Shown here one piece after another: positions 46,620-54,871 of a stretch of DNA of 56,425 nucleotides. The notes beneath the pieces are model-generated. The model was not told the origin of the DNA, made no database searches, and saw only the letters and a list, made by a program, of their open reading frames with translations. The translations under genes were made by a program, and so were the position numbers. Within the stretch, counting starts at the first letter, position 1. Each line of letters opens with the position of its first letter. Source of the DNA: Rouxiella silvae (GTDB lineage: Bacteria; Pseudomonadota; Gammaproteobacteria; Enterobacterales; Enterobacteriaceae); assembly GCF_002093625.1 (NCBI RefSeq), contig NZ_MRWD01000034.1:1-56425 (forward strand), read 5' to 3'.

Positions 46620-47681
46620 ATGAAGCATGATAAATATAATACCGACGACGAAGCCTGCTGGCAGGCGATTATCAGCCGCGACGCCAAGGCTGATGGTGAT
46701 TTTGTTTACGCCGTTAAAACGACCGGAATTTACTGCGCACCCTCATGCCCGTCACGAATGCCCAATCGTGACAACGTGGAGTATTTTACCGACGCCGTTC
46801 AGGCTGAAAATGCAGGATATCGCGCCTGCAAACGCTGTCGTCAGGGGCGCAAGTCTTTGCTCGAGCAGCACAGTGCGCAGGTTGAGCAGGCCTGTCGTCT
46901 ACTTGAGAGTTGTGAAAAAACGCCAACGCTGGAGCAGATTGCCCAGCAGGTGGGCCTCAGTGCTTATCATTTTCATCGCCTGTTCAAGACTTTTACCGGA
47001 CTCACTCCGCGTGCCTACGCGGTAGCCAAAAGACAGCAGCGAGTTCGAGAGAAACTGGTAGAAAGTCCATCGATCACCTCGGCCATTCTTGATGCGGGCT
47101 ATGCTTCAAACGGCAATTTTTATGCCTCCTCACCGGCCAGCCTCGGCATGACGCCCAAGGCCTTTCGCGCCGGAGGCAAAGGCATGGCGGTGTGGTTTGC
47201 TGTGGGACGATGTTCGCTCGGTGATATTTTAGTGGCAGAAAGTGCTCGTGGGATCTGTGCGATCCTGTTAGGAGACAATCCACAGGCGCTGATCGAAAGT
47301 CTGCAGGATAATTTTCCTCATGCGCAACTTACCGGTAATGATGAGAATTTTGAAAAAAGAATCGCCACCGTGGTCGGTTTCGTGGATCAACCGGGTACCA
47401 GCCTGAAGCTGCCTTTGGATATTCGCGGTACGGCATTCCAACAGCGAGTTTGGCATGCGCTGCGCGCTATTCCTGTCGGAGAAACGTTGAGTTACGCTGA
47501 AGTGGCTGAAAGAATCGGTTCGCCCAAAGCGGTACGTGCCGTTGCGGGCGCCTGCGCGGCCAATTTACTGGCCGTTGCCATACCTTGTCATCGGGTAATA
47601 AAAAATAATGGTGCGCTTTCAGGCTATCGCTGGGGAGTCGAAAGGAAAAAGTGCCTGCTGGAAAAAGAGCAGGGCACGTAG
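46620..47681 (+). CDS. ada: bifunctional methylated-DNA methyltransferase/transcriptional activator Ada (copy 1)
   Basis: A 353-residue suicidal DNA repair protein. The N-terminal domain accepts methyl from phosphotriesters at Cys39, within the zinc set Cys39, Cys43, Cys70 and Cys73. An AraC-type domain (EQIAQQVGLSAYHFHRLFKTFTGLTP) follows, then the O6-methylguanine methyltransferase domain with active site PCHRV at Cys323. Length and layout equal E. coli Ada (354). The ATG at 46620 follows GAGAG; a TTG two codons earlier is unlikely. No alkB follows, and a second Ada lies at 54872. Confidence 0.92.
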   Translation: MKHDKYNTDDEACWQAIISRDAKADGDFVYAVKTTGIYCAPSCPSRMPNRDNVEYFTDAVQAENAGYRACKRCRQGRKSLLEQHSAQVEQACRLLESCEKTPTLEQIAQQVGLSAYHFHRLFKTFTGLTPRAYAVAKRQQRVREKLVESPSITSAILDAGYASNGNFYASSPASLGMTPKAFRAGGKGMAVWFAVGRCSLGDILVAESARGICAILLGDNPQALIESLQDNFPHAQLTGNDENFEKRIATVVGFVDQPGTSLKLPLDIRGTAFQQRVWHALRAIPVGETLSYAEVAERIGSPKAVRAVAGACAANLLAVAIPCHRVIKNNGALSGYRWGVERKKCLLEKEQGT

Positions 47682-47714
47682 CCGCTGATTTTCCAGCATG
47701 GCAGCCCTGCTGAT

Positions 47715-48428
47715 TTATTTAATCGCCACTCTGAAACTTTCAAGTTTTTGTTTTTGCTCACCTTCAGGCGTAAAGTTCTCGGCGTTAAGCCAGTGCTGAA
47801 ACGCCGTTCTGATGGGCGCCCACTCACCGTCGAGCATCGAATACCAGCAGGTATCGCGATTATGACCTTTAGTGAGCATTGCCTGCCGGAAAGTACCTTC
47901 AAACTGAAAACCAAAACGTTTAGCCGCAAGATTGGAGGCTTCATTCAGGCTGTTGCATTTCCATTCACAGCGGCGATAGCCCAATTTATCAAACAGATAG
48001 GTAAGCAGCAGGTAAATTGCTTCGGTTCCAAATCGCGAGCGCTTCATCAGGGGTGACCAGTTTACCCAACCGATTTCTGCCACACCGTTTACCGGATCAA
48101 GGCGCATTAACGAGACGCCGCCAATCGCGCGCAGAGTTGCCTTGTCAATCACGGCGAAATAGAGCGGATCTTTCAAACTGGAAATCTTGGTGATGTAGGT
48201 GTCACAGTCGTGCTGGGTAGCCGGACGATCGATTGAGAAATAGGTCCAGTCGCGATCGTCATCAATGCTGTGCCATGCGTCAAACAGTGACTCGCTGTGC
48301 TTATTAACGTCTAGCGGTTCGAGACGGCAATATTGTCCTTCCAGCGTAATGCGCTCAGGGAGTGGACGCGTTTTCCAGCCGGAGACTTCATCACCAATCG
48401 GCTGTCCAAAATGATTAAGGGTAGTCAT
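47715..48428 (-). CDS. GNAT-family N-acetyltransferase (RimJ/RimL type)
   Basis: A 237-residue GNAT of the Acetyltransf_3 group. Visible marks are PERITLEGQYCRLEPLDVNKH at the start, GGVSLMRLDPVNGVAEIGWVNWSP, and RCEWKCNSLNEASNLAAKRFGFQFEGTFRQ in the typical C-terminal part. Such proteins acetylate the N-terminus of proteins or small molecules such as spermidine or antibiotics; the substrate is unknown. The ATG at 48428 is chosen over a TTG eight codons upstream. It is divergent from the pectinase gene and convergent with ada. Confidence 0.83.
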   Translation of the reverse strand: MTTLNHFGQPIGDEVSGWKTRPLPERITLEGQYCRLEPLDVNKHSESLFDAWHSIDDDRDWTYFSIDRPATQHDCDTYITKISSLKDPLYFAVIDKATLRAIGGVSLMRLDPVNGVAEIGWVNWSPLMKRSRFGTEAIYLLLTYLFDKLGYRRCEWKCNSLNEASNLAAKRFGFQFEGTFRQAMLTKGHNRDTCWYSMLDGEWAPIRTAFQHWLNAENFTPEGEQKQKLESFRVAIK

Positions 48429-48608
48429 CGTTTTCCCGTTGTGTTTGAACAAGATGCGTTTTACATGGTGAATATAAAATCAGAAGTCGCTATCTATCGC
48501 AACCGCCATCACCTGGCATCATGCCACTTTCGGCATTAGTGCAGGTTCCCTACAAATTGCGAGTGCAATCACAACCTTCGTCTATTTTTCATCCACTGAC
48601 CCCGCAAT

Positions 48609-48621
48609 GTTGTATAACAAC
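48609..48621. promoter_or_regulatory. candidate operator upstream of GH28 gene
   Basis: Inverted repeat GTTGT-ATA-ACAAC, about 90 bases before the pectinase start. It resembles sites of GntR-type hexuronate repressors (ExuR/UxuR) in general form only. No KdgR box was found. Confidence 0.35.
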
Positions 48622-48711
48622 TTTTACTTTTTGATGATATTTAAGCTAATTATCAACCAAACCTGTGTGATATCTTTGGGGGGTAATGGTTTTTTAGCGT
48701 GGGAGTGAGCA

Positions 48712-50238
48712 ATGGAAAATCAAAACATTGAAGATAAAAAACAGCAGACTTCTCCTCTGTCTCGTCGTCATCTACTGCAGTGGGGGGCCGCTACCCTAAC
48801 GCTTGGGCCGATAATGCTGCCGCGAAGCACGCTGGCCGCCGAGGCAACATCTCCGCCGCCTTCGCGTTCACAATCAGCCGAAAATTCAGTATCTATTCCG
48901 CATTCTATGGCACAGGGATGGCACGATTTACCGCCGATTTTGGCTCGAATAAAAGCGCCTAAGTTTCCACATCGAGATTTTACGATCGCCGATTTCGGTG
49001 TTAAACGATCGGGAGAGGATGCCTCACAGGCAATTAAGCAGGCTATCGAAGCCTGCCATCAGGCTGGCGGTGGGCGGGTTGTTATTCCGCAGGGTATTTT
49101 TTATACGGGCCCAATCTGGTTAAAAAGCGGGGTGAATCTGCACCTCGCCGACGGTGCTACCTTAAAGTTTTTCACCGATCCTCAGAAGTACCCTAACGTG
49201 CTTACGCGTTGGGAAGGCATTGAATGCATGAATTTTTCCCCGCTCATTTACGCCATTGATGCCGAAAATATTGCCATTACCGGCAAAGGAACGCTCGACG
49301 GGCAGGCCAACAAAGAGAACTGGTGGGCTTGGAAACAGGCCGATGGCACGCAGGTTAAGCAATACAGCGACATGAAAAAACTGATGCAGATGGGGGAACA
49401 GGGAACGTCGGTAGCCGAACGGGTGTTTGGTCTTGGACATTTTTTACGGCCTAATTTCATTCAGCCTTATCATTGTAAAAACGTTTTGATTGAAGATATT
49501 ACGATCATTAATTCACCGATGTGGGAACTGCATCCTGTCCTTAGCGAGAATATCACTATTCGCGGCGTTCAAATTCATTCACACGGGCCAAATAACGACG
49601 GATGTGATCCCGAATGTTGCCGTGATGTATTAATTGAAAACTGTGTTTTCGATACTGGGGATGACTGTATTGCCATCAAATCTGGCAAAAACAACGACGG
49701 TCGCCGAGTCAATACGCCGTCAATCAACATTGTTATTCGCGGTTGTAAAATGTTGGACGGACACGGTGGCGTGGTGCTTGGTAGTGAGTGCTCGGGGAAT
49801 ATCTACAATGTATTTGTTGAAGACTGTGAAATGGATAGTCCACATTTGGACAGAGTATTACGCTTTAAAAACAATGCAGTACGCGGCGGTAAACTAGAGA
49901 ATGTTTTTATGCGTAATATTCGCGTCGGTCAGGTTAGCGAGGCAATATTGACTGTCGACTTCTTGTATGAGGAAGGTGAGAAAGGGCCTTATAAACCGGT
50001 AGTCCGCAACGTGTATATTGAGCAAGTCACCAGCAATAGCAGTCCAAGAGTGATGTATATCGCCTCATTTAAGGGGGCCGAAATAGACAATATCCATTTT
50101 TCAGACTCTGTTTTTAGCGGCATTACTTCCAGCGAAGTCATGTCTACTTCGGGAACCGTCTCCTTTCGCAACGTGGTGATTGAACCCAAAAATAGACCGC
50201 AGGGGCTTAACTCACGTTTGCCTGCTCAGGGATGGTAA
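48712..50238 (+). CDS. glycoside hydrolase family 28 (polygalacturonase-like), Tat-exported
   Basis: A 508-residue pectin-active hydrolase of the parallel beta-helix fold. GH28 catalytic motifs are visible: NNDG (294-297, usually NTDG), DD at 317-318 (DTGDDCIAIKSG), GHGG at 350-353 and RFK at 384-386 (usually RIK). The N-terminus has a twin-arginine signal, SRRHLL at 17-22, followed by a hydrophobic stretch ending LAAEA, so export to the periplasm in folded form is likely. Sequence is closer to exo-acting PehX-type enzymes that release digalacturonate than to secreted endo-enzymes. GGGAGTG precedes the ATG. It stands alone; no transport or hexuronate genes lie beside it. Confidence 0.9.
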   Translation: MENQNIEDKKQQTSPLSRRHLLQWGAATLTLGPIMLPRSTLAAEATSPPPSRSQSAENSVSIPHSMAQGWHDLPPILARIKAPKFPHRDFTIADFGVKRSGEDASQAIKQAIEACHQAGGGRVVIPQGIFYTGPIWLKSGVNLHLADGATLKFFTDPQKYPNVLTRWEGIECMNFSPLIYAIDAENIAITGKGTLDGQANKENWWAWKQADGTQVKQYSDMKKLMQMGEQGTSVAERVFGLGHFLRPNFIQPYHCKNVLIEDITIINSPMWELHPVLSENITIRGVQIHSHGPNNDGCDPECCRDVLIENCVFDTGDDCIAIKSGKNNDGRRVNTPSINIVIRGCKMLDGHGGVVLGSECSGNIYNVFVEDCEMDSPHLDRVLRFKNNAVRGGKLENVFMRNIRVGQVSEAILTVDFLYEEGEKGPYKPVVRNVYIEQVTSNSSPRVMYIASFKGAEIDNIHFSDSVFSGITSSEVMSTSGTVSFRNVVIEPKNRPQGLNSRLPAQGW

Positions 50239-50255
50239 CTTTCATTTCCCAGCGA

Positions 50256-50294
50256 TTACTTGATTGGTTAAAGTGGAAGCAAGTGATTTTTTTC
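50256..50294 (+). terminator. probable GH28 terminator
   Basis: Stem ATTACTTG with CAAGTGAT (one G-T pair) around a long loop, followed by seven T. It lies 18 bases after the pectinase stop. Confidence 0.45.
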
Positions 50295-50312
50295 TGATTA
50301 ATTCCTGAGGCC

Positions 50313-51095
50313 ATGATGCAAGAACTCGATACGATCGTAAATTTGGCGGCTAATCCGATTTTGGATGCGAATTTTTTATCCCAGTGTAAACGCACCCTGG
50401 ATGAAAAGGGCGCGCTGGTCTTGCATCATTTCCTTAGCCCGCCAGCATTGACCGCCATTAAGCTGGAAGGCGATGAAAATCGTCATCTGGCCTATTACAC
50501 CAGCAGTAACCACAATGTGTACCTACAGAAGCCTGATGTTGAACTGCCGCCAACGCATCCGCGCAACCGGCAGATTGTTTCCTCGAAAGGCTGCATTACA
50601 GATGAAGAGATCCCGCAGAACTCGGCGCTGCGGGCTTTGTATGATTCTGCGGATTTTCAAGCGTTTCTGTGTACCGTGCTGGGAGAAAAGCAGCTTTATC
50701 CGTACGCCGATAAGCTTTCTTCTATCAATTTGCACTACGCCAGTGAAGGCCAGGAGCTGGGCTGGCATTTTGATAACTCCTCATTTGCCATCACCTTGCT
50801 GATTCAGAAACCGCAGGCAGGCGGCGTGTTTGAGTACGTTGAGAACCTGCGCGATGCGGATGCGGGCGATATGAACTATGCCGGCGTCGAGAAGTTGCTG
50901 AATAAAGAAACGGAGCCGAAAAAACTGGGTATCGAAGCGGGTGATTTGGTGCTGTTCCGCGGTCGTAATGCCATTCATCGCGTTACCCCGACAGAGGGAG
51001 ACACCACGCGCATGCTGGTGGTGCTAGCTTATAATTCTCAGCCTGATATTTCGCTGTCAGAAACCGCTAGAATGACTTTTTACGGGCGTATTTAA
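50313..51095 (+). CDS. Fe(II)/2-oxoglutarate-dependent oxygenase, HalD/BesD-related
   Basis: A 260-residue protein resembling the BesD/HalD group of non-heme iron enzymes that modify free amino acids such as lysine, ornithine or leucine. The metal triad is His152, Asp154 (GWHFDNSS) and His222 (AIHRVTP), and Arg233 (TTRMLVV) is the expected 2-oxoglutarate anchor. Halogenases of this group carry Gly in place of the Asp, so this member is predicted to hydroxylate, not halogenate. Start is 50313 or the next codon; GAGG sits close upstream. It lies after the pectinase gene with a probable terminator between and is convergent with the M14 peptidase gene. The substrate is unknown. Confidence 0.82.
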   Translation: MMQELDTIVNLAANPILDANFLSQCKRTLDEKGALVLHHFLSPPALTAIKLEGDENRHLAYYTSSNHNVYLQKPDVELPPTHPRNRQIVSSKGCITDEEIPQNSALRALYDSADFQAFLCTVLGEKQLYPYADKLSSINLHYASEGQELGWHFDNSSFAITLLIQKPQAGGVFEYVENLRDADAGDMNYAGVEKLLNKETEPKKLGIEAGDLVLFRGRNAIHRVTPTEGDTTRMLVVLAYNSQPDISLSETARMTFYGRI

Positions 51096-51103
51096 CCGTC
51101 TAT

Positions 51104-51147
51104 AAAAAAAGGATGCGGGTTCTACGTCGAGTGAATCAGCATCCTGC
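51104..51147. terminator. terminator of the M14 peptidase unit
   Basis: Stem AGGATGC (51110-51116) with GCATCCT (51139-51145), followed on the minus strand by seven T. It lies between convergent oxygenase and peptidase genes. Confidence 0.6.
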
Positions 51148-51159
51148 TGTTATTATTTG

Positions 51160-52263
51160 CTAGAGTGTTGGCAGCGCGCTGAAGGCGCGATTAAAAATCT
51201 GTTGAGTTCGCAACTGCACCAACTGCTGCCAGTCTTTATCCTGCGGGTAAAATCCTTCAAACAGTTCACTCTTGATTTTTTTGCCCTGCGCGCTCTGCGG
51301 ATCGCCATAAAGATGCAGCCAGTGGTCATCGCGCACCAGATGATGCATCGTTTCCCCGTCATAGGTTCCACACTCAATCACCAACTGAATCAACTGTGCA
51401 TCTGGCAAATTATTGAGCATAAATTGAGACAGGTAGCCGGTTGCCGTAGCGGTTACGCCTGTGTCGCTACCCCTATTCTTGCCGGTTATCAGAACGTACA
51501 GCCACGGGCCAAATACGTCACGCGCCTGCTGTAATGCCGGATAGGCTTTTTGCGCGATAGCCATCAGCATCGGATGACCATAGGCCCCGGCACCGGTATG
51601 CAAATCAAAACTGATAATATTTTTTGCGTGAGACAGATGGGTCTGGATAATTTTTAGCAGCGTGCAGTTTGACCAACTCGGCTGCTGACCGCCAAAGAAA
51701 ATACCGTCAGGGTGAAGGTATTGCCCGGCTTCCACAATTTTCTTTACCTCATTCCAGCCTGATCCCTGCGAATATTTATCCATCAAATCATCTGCCGCGG
51801 CGCGCTGTGGGCCATGCAGATCTTTACTCAGATAAATATCATGTAAATCTTCATATTTCGCATTGGCTGGCAGCGGTTGACTAAAATCTACAAAGTTTCG
51901 ATTCAGATCCATGTTGTCTTCGTTAACTCGGCGGAGATGCGCGGTTCCCCACGGATTGATCAAGTGGATCATCACTACGGCGGTATCGGCGGGCAGGGGA
52001 TCGGCAGAGTTCATTTTCAGCCAGTCAATTTGGCTTTGCGATCCATAATAGCCTTCGACCCCGTGGGTGCCTGACACTATCACCAATAAACGTGAGGAAA
52101 GCGGGTTACCGAGAATGGCGACATCGGTTGCTAATGCTTCACCTGACGGGCCCTTTAAGGGGTGGGGATAGTGTGTAACCTTGGCACCTGCCGCTTCTGC
52201 GGCTGCAAGAAAACTTTCACGTTGAACGGTGTAATCCGGGAGTCGCGCGTAACCTTGCAGCAT
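51160..52263 (-). CDS. DUF2817/M14-family zinc carboxypeptidase-like protein
   Basis: A 367-residue protein of the DUF2817 branch of M14-type metallopeptidases and deacylases. Zinc ligands are His67 and Glu70 (SGTHGVEGYYG) and His222 (FDLHTG), and the catalytic Glu is Glu297 (VIECGTYDGE). NMDLNRNF near 117-124 corresponds to the substrate carboxylate-binding Asn-Arg. No signal peptide, so cytoplasmic. It follows the amino-acid binding protein gene by 59 bases with a perfect hairpin between. AAGGAAAG precedes the ATG. It may remove an amino acid or acyl group from an imported conjugate; this is inference. Confidence 0.85.
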   Translation of the reverse strand: MLQGYARLPDYTVQRESFLAAAEAAGAKVTHYPHPLKGPSGEALATDVAILGNPLSSRLLVIVSGTHGVEGYYGSQSQIDWLKMNSADPLPADTAVVMIHLINPWGTAHLRRVNEDNMDLNRNFVDFSQPLPANAKYEDLHDIYLSKDLHGPQRAAADDLMDKYSQGSGWNEVKKIVEAGQYLHPDGIFFGGQQPSWSNCTLLKIIQTHLSHAKNIISFDLHTGAGAYGHPMLMAIAQKAYPALQQARDVFGPWLYVLITGKNRGSDTGVTATATGYLSQFMLNNLPDAQLIQLVIECGTYDGETMHHLVRDDHWLHLYGDPQSAQGKKIKSELFEGFYPQDKDWQQLVQLRTQQIFNRAFSALPTL

Positions 52264-52295
52264 CAGTCTTTCCTTGTTTTATCTATTTATTGTTC

Positions 52296-52314
52296 GGCCA
52301 GCCTCAGGCTGGCC
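52296..52314 (-). promoter_or_regulatory. intercistronic hairpin between binding protein and peptidase genes
   Basis: Perfect 8-bp GC-rich stem GGCCAGCC-TCA-GGCTGGCC with no T run, lying 8 bases after the binding-protein stop. Such elements after receptor genes protect the upstream mRNA and lower expression of the downstream gene. Confidence 0.6.
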
Positions 52315-52322
52315 AATCGTCT

Positions 52323-53102
52323 TTAAGACTTTTTGTTATAGACTTCAAAGCTGAAGTATTTTTTCTCAATTTTTTCAAAAGTACCGTTCTGATGAATAGC
52401 GACCAGTGCCTTGTTAATCATATCCAAGTGCACTTTGTCGCCCTTACGCAGACCAATGGCCGTACCGGCACCCAGATATTTCGGGTCGTTCAGCATCTCG
52501 CCGCTAAAGGCAAAATCCTTACCGGCGGCGGTATCGAGGAAGCCCGACTGTGCCGCCGCGGCATTCGTCAGAGTGGCATCGACGCGGCCAGACTGCAGAT
52601 CCTGATTGACTAAATCCTGATTCTGATAGGACACAACGTTAATCCCTTTGCTCTGCCATAGCGCTTGAGCATAGGCTTCCTGAATGGTGCCCTGCGCTAC
52701 GCCGATAGATTTACCCTTTAAAGATTCTGGAGTGGGCAAGATACCGCTGCCCTTTTTAGCCACCAAGACGCTTGGAATATGGTAAAGCATGTCGGAGAAA
52801 TCAACCTGAGCCTGGCGTTTTGGCGTGACGGACATGGCGGATAACACCGCATCAAACTTTTTAGCATCCAGAGCTGGGATGATGCTGTCAAAGCCGGTTT
52901 CAACCCACTGGCATTTCACCTTTAACTCCTGACAGATGGCATTGCCCAAATCGACGTCAAAACCTACTAGGCTGCCGTCTGCTGCCTTGGTTTCAAAAGG
53001 GGCAAACGTTGGGTCAACACCGAAGCGCAAAACTGATTCTGCATTGGCGAGAGAGCTAAATGAGGCCAGAGCCAGCAGGGTTAATAACGCGCTTTTTTTC
53101 AT
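52323..53102 (-). CDS. periplasmic amino-acid binding protein (SBP_bac_3, HisJ/ArgT-like)
   Basis: A 259-residue ABC receptor with a Sec signal peptide ending at LANA before ESVLRFG (about residue 21). The fold and ligand residues are those of the basic amino-acid receptors: PTFAPFETKAADGSLVGFDV, the arginine of TPKRQAQVDFSD and the Asp of GRVDATLT. It shares long blocks with the receptor at 42420, for example YHIP and LPTPESLKGK. No permease or ATPase is adjacent; the only gene that follows is the M14 peptidase. GAGG lies 8 bases before the ATG. It is divergent from the GNAT gene at 53314. Confidence 0.9.
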   Translation of the reverse strand: MKKSALLTLLALASFSSLANAESVLRFGVDPTFAPFETKAADGSLVGFDVDLGNAICQELKVKCQWVETGFDSIIPALDAKKFDAVLSAMSVTPKRQAQVDFSDMLYHIPSVLVAKKGSGILPTPESLKGKSIGVAQGTIQEAYAQALWQSKGINVVSYQNQDLVNQDLQSGRVDATLTNAAAAQSGFLDTAAGKDFAFSGEMLNDPKYLGAGTAIGLRKGDKVHLDMINKALVAIHQNGTFEKIEKKYFSFEVYNKKS

Positions 53103-53313
53103 CAGAAAATCCTCAGGGTAAAATGATGGCCGATCTGAGTAAGATACAACCTATCTTTAAAATTTCATCTGAGAATACCTGAGTGGCGATGCTTTCAAAA
53201 CACAGTAAATAAAAACAGTTTATTGCTCCAACCCGAGGTGATAGAACAGGGGGAATATAGGGTGGGGAGTGAAATGCAGGGAGTCTTTCTCTGAATACCT
53301 AAGGGGATAATTT

Positions 53314-53790
53314 ATGAAGATCAGAACTGCAAAACAACAAGATGCGCCGGGATTATGGCAATTACGCAATCGTGCGCTGCGCCATGGCTGTGCTGAGGTT
53401 TATGATCCGTCAACCCTGAGCGCCTTTACACCCGAACTCATGCCAGAAGGAATGAGAAAGGTCATCACAGAAAATCAGGTTTTCCTCATTGATGCATCTG
53501 AGGGAACAGTGCCCTGTGCGTGCGGATATCTGGACTTAATGACGGGTAATGTTGAGGCTATTTTTACCCTGCCAGAGTATCAGGGCAAAGGCTTGGCGGC
53601 GGCTATTATTTCGGCCATAAAGCAGCAGGCCAGAAGCCTGAATATCAGACAACTGACCTTATCATCTACGCCGAATGCGGTGGGGTTTTACGAAAAACAG
53701 GGATTCAGCGTAGTGACGTGTGGAAAATATTTCTCTCACTCTGCACAAGCCGATCTTGACTGTGTTGAGATGCTTTGGCGGGATCATTAA
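53314..53790 (+). CDS. GNAT-family N-acetyltransferase
   Basis: A 158-residue acetyltransferase. The acetyl-CoA loop is in FTLPEYQGKGLAAAIISA and the C-terminal strand in GFYEKQGFSVV. It resembles small uncharacterised GNATs near ElaA/YafP; no substrate can be named. AAGGGG lies 8 bases before the ATG. It is divergent from the amino-acid binding protein gene across 211 bases and convergent with another GNAT gene. Confidence 0.85.
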   Translation: MKIRTAKQQDAPGLWQLRNRALRHGCAEVYDPSTLSAFTPELMPEGMRKVITENQVFLIDASEGTVPCACGYLDLMTGNVEAIFTLPEYQGKGLAAAIISAIKQQARSLNIRQLTLSSTPNAVGFYEKQGFSVVTCGKYFSHSAQADLDCVEMLWRDH

Positions 53791-53881
53791 GATCTGGCTG
53801 TCTTACAGACTCTCGTCAAGCCGTTAAATCCTAGAGGGTAGTCTCGTCAAAACGCGGCGATATTTTGTAGACTCAAGCCAG

Positions 53882-54316
53882 TTATTGCGGCAGCAAAGCT
53901 TTACTCATAAACACCCTGCTGCTGCCAGTTGGCAGGCAAGGAACTTCACCAAAGCGCTGCCAGCCGTGCTTGGTATAAAAATCGGGGGCTTGGAAACTGA
54001 GAGTATAGAGTACCGCTGCTGTGCATCCGCGTTTCGCGCCCTCCTGCTCAAATTGCCGCAGAATTTTGGAGCCTAGGCCCGATCCTCTCAGCTCGCTGGG
54101 AAGGTAAAACAGTTCGACAAACAGCAGGCCGAGGGAAGATCGCCCGAGCATGCCGCCCAACACTTTTCCTGTCTCAGGATCTTTAACAACAATGGCCAGT
54201 GACTGTCTATCCTGAATGCCGGCGGTGTCGACATTAAACCTGTCAAGCCCATCGCCGATGACCTTTTTTATTTCATCATCAACGACATCGGTCATTTGTA
54301 ACTGATACTTATCCAT
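53882..54316 (-). CDS. GNAT-family N-acetyltransferase
   Basis: A 144-residue acetyltransferase with the acetyl-CoA loop in LPSELRGSGLGSKIL and TKHGWQRFGEVPCLP near the C-terminus. The layout is like the MarR-less half of the histone acetyltransferase HPA2-type GNATs; function unknown. The ATG at 54316 overlaps a strong AGAGGTGAGG site; a GTG two codons earlier is possible. It lies downstream of the VOC gene on the same strand, 129 bases away. Confidence 0.84.
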   Translation of the reverse strand: MDKYQLQMTDVVDDEIKKVIGDGLDRFNVDTAGIQDRQSLAIVVKDPETGKVLGGMLGRSSLGLLFVELFYLPSELRGSGLGSKILRQFEQEGAKRGCTAAVLYTLSFQAPDFYTKHGWQRFGEVPCLPTGSSRVFMSKALLPQ

Positions 54317-54445
54317 CCTCACCTCTGCCAGTACTTTATCAGTAAATTCTGTACCGATAATGGCGCTGAGCCAGAGTAAAGGTCAAGTGAATCCCCCGTG
54401 ACATTGTTCATCTAAATGAATGATATAGGAGGGACTAGCGTGGCT

Positions 54446-54838
54446 TTATTCAGCATTGTGGCAGCAAACGTGCAGCTTGTTACCCTCGGGGTCACGGAAA
54501 TAAGCGCCATAATAGTTTGCGTGATAGTCCGGACGCAGGCCCGGTTTTCCTTCACATTCGCCGCCCGATGCTATCGCCGTTTTATAAATGTGATCTATCA
54601 GGGCACGCGATGACGCAAGAAAAGCGGTCATTTGGCCGTTTCCTGCAGTCGCATTTTGCTTGTTTTGAGGACGAGTGATAATTAACAGCGGCCGATCGGC
54701 ATCGGCGGGCTGCCAAGCAGCCCAGGGGATGTTGCGATCGCAAAAACGCAGCTTCAGGCCAAGCGGAGTCAACACCGCGCTATAGAAGGAGAAGGCTTGT
54801 TCAAAATCGTTAACGCCTAATGTTATGTGTGAAAACAT
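54446..54838 (-). CDS. VOC-family (glyoxalase/bleomycin resistance fold) protein
   Basis: A 130-residue vicinal oxygen chelate protein. The first half has HITLGVNDFEQAFSFYSAVLTPLGL and the second ends in GAYFRDPEGNKLHVCCH, so two beta-alpha-beta units and candidate metal ligands (His near 4, Glu near 120) are present. The group includes lyases and dioxygenases of xenobiotics; the substrate is unknown. The Met at 54838 follows AAAGGG. It lies 33 bases after the second ada gene on the same strand and may be co-transcribed with it. Confidence 0.86.
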   Translation of the reverse strand: MFSHITLGVNDFEQAFSFYSAVLTPLGLKLRFCDRNIPWAAWQPADADRPLLIITRPQNKQNATAGNGQMTAFLASSRALIDHIYKTAIASGGECEGKPGLRPDYHANYYGAYFRDPEGNKLHVCCHNAE

Positions 54839-54871
54839 CGGTGAACCCTTTTTAGCTAACAATAGTCTCGA

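Noticed and set aside
48429-48711. A KdgR box upstream of the pectinase
   Set aside because: Searched by eye for the AT-rich KdgR palindrome and did not find a convincing match.
50313-51095. Calling the BesD/HalD relative a halogenase
   Set aside because: The motif is His-Phe-Asp. Halogenases of this group have Gly in place of the Asp to make room for chloride, so hydroxylation is the better prediction.
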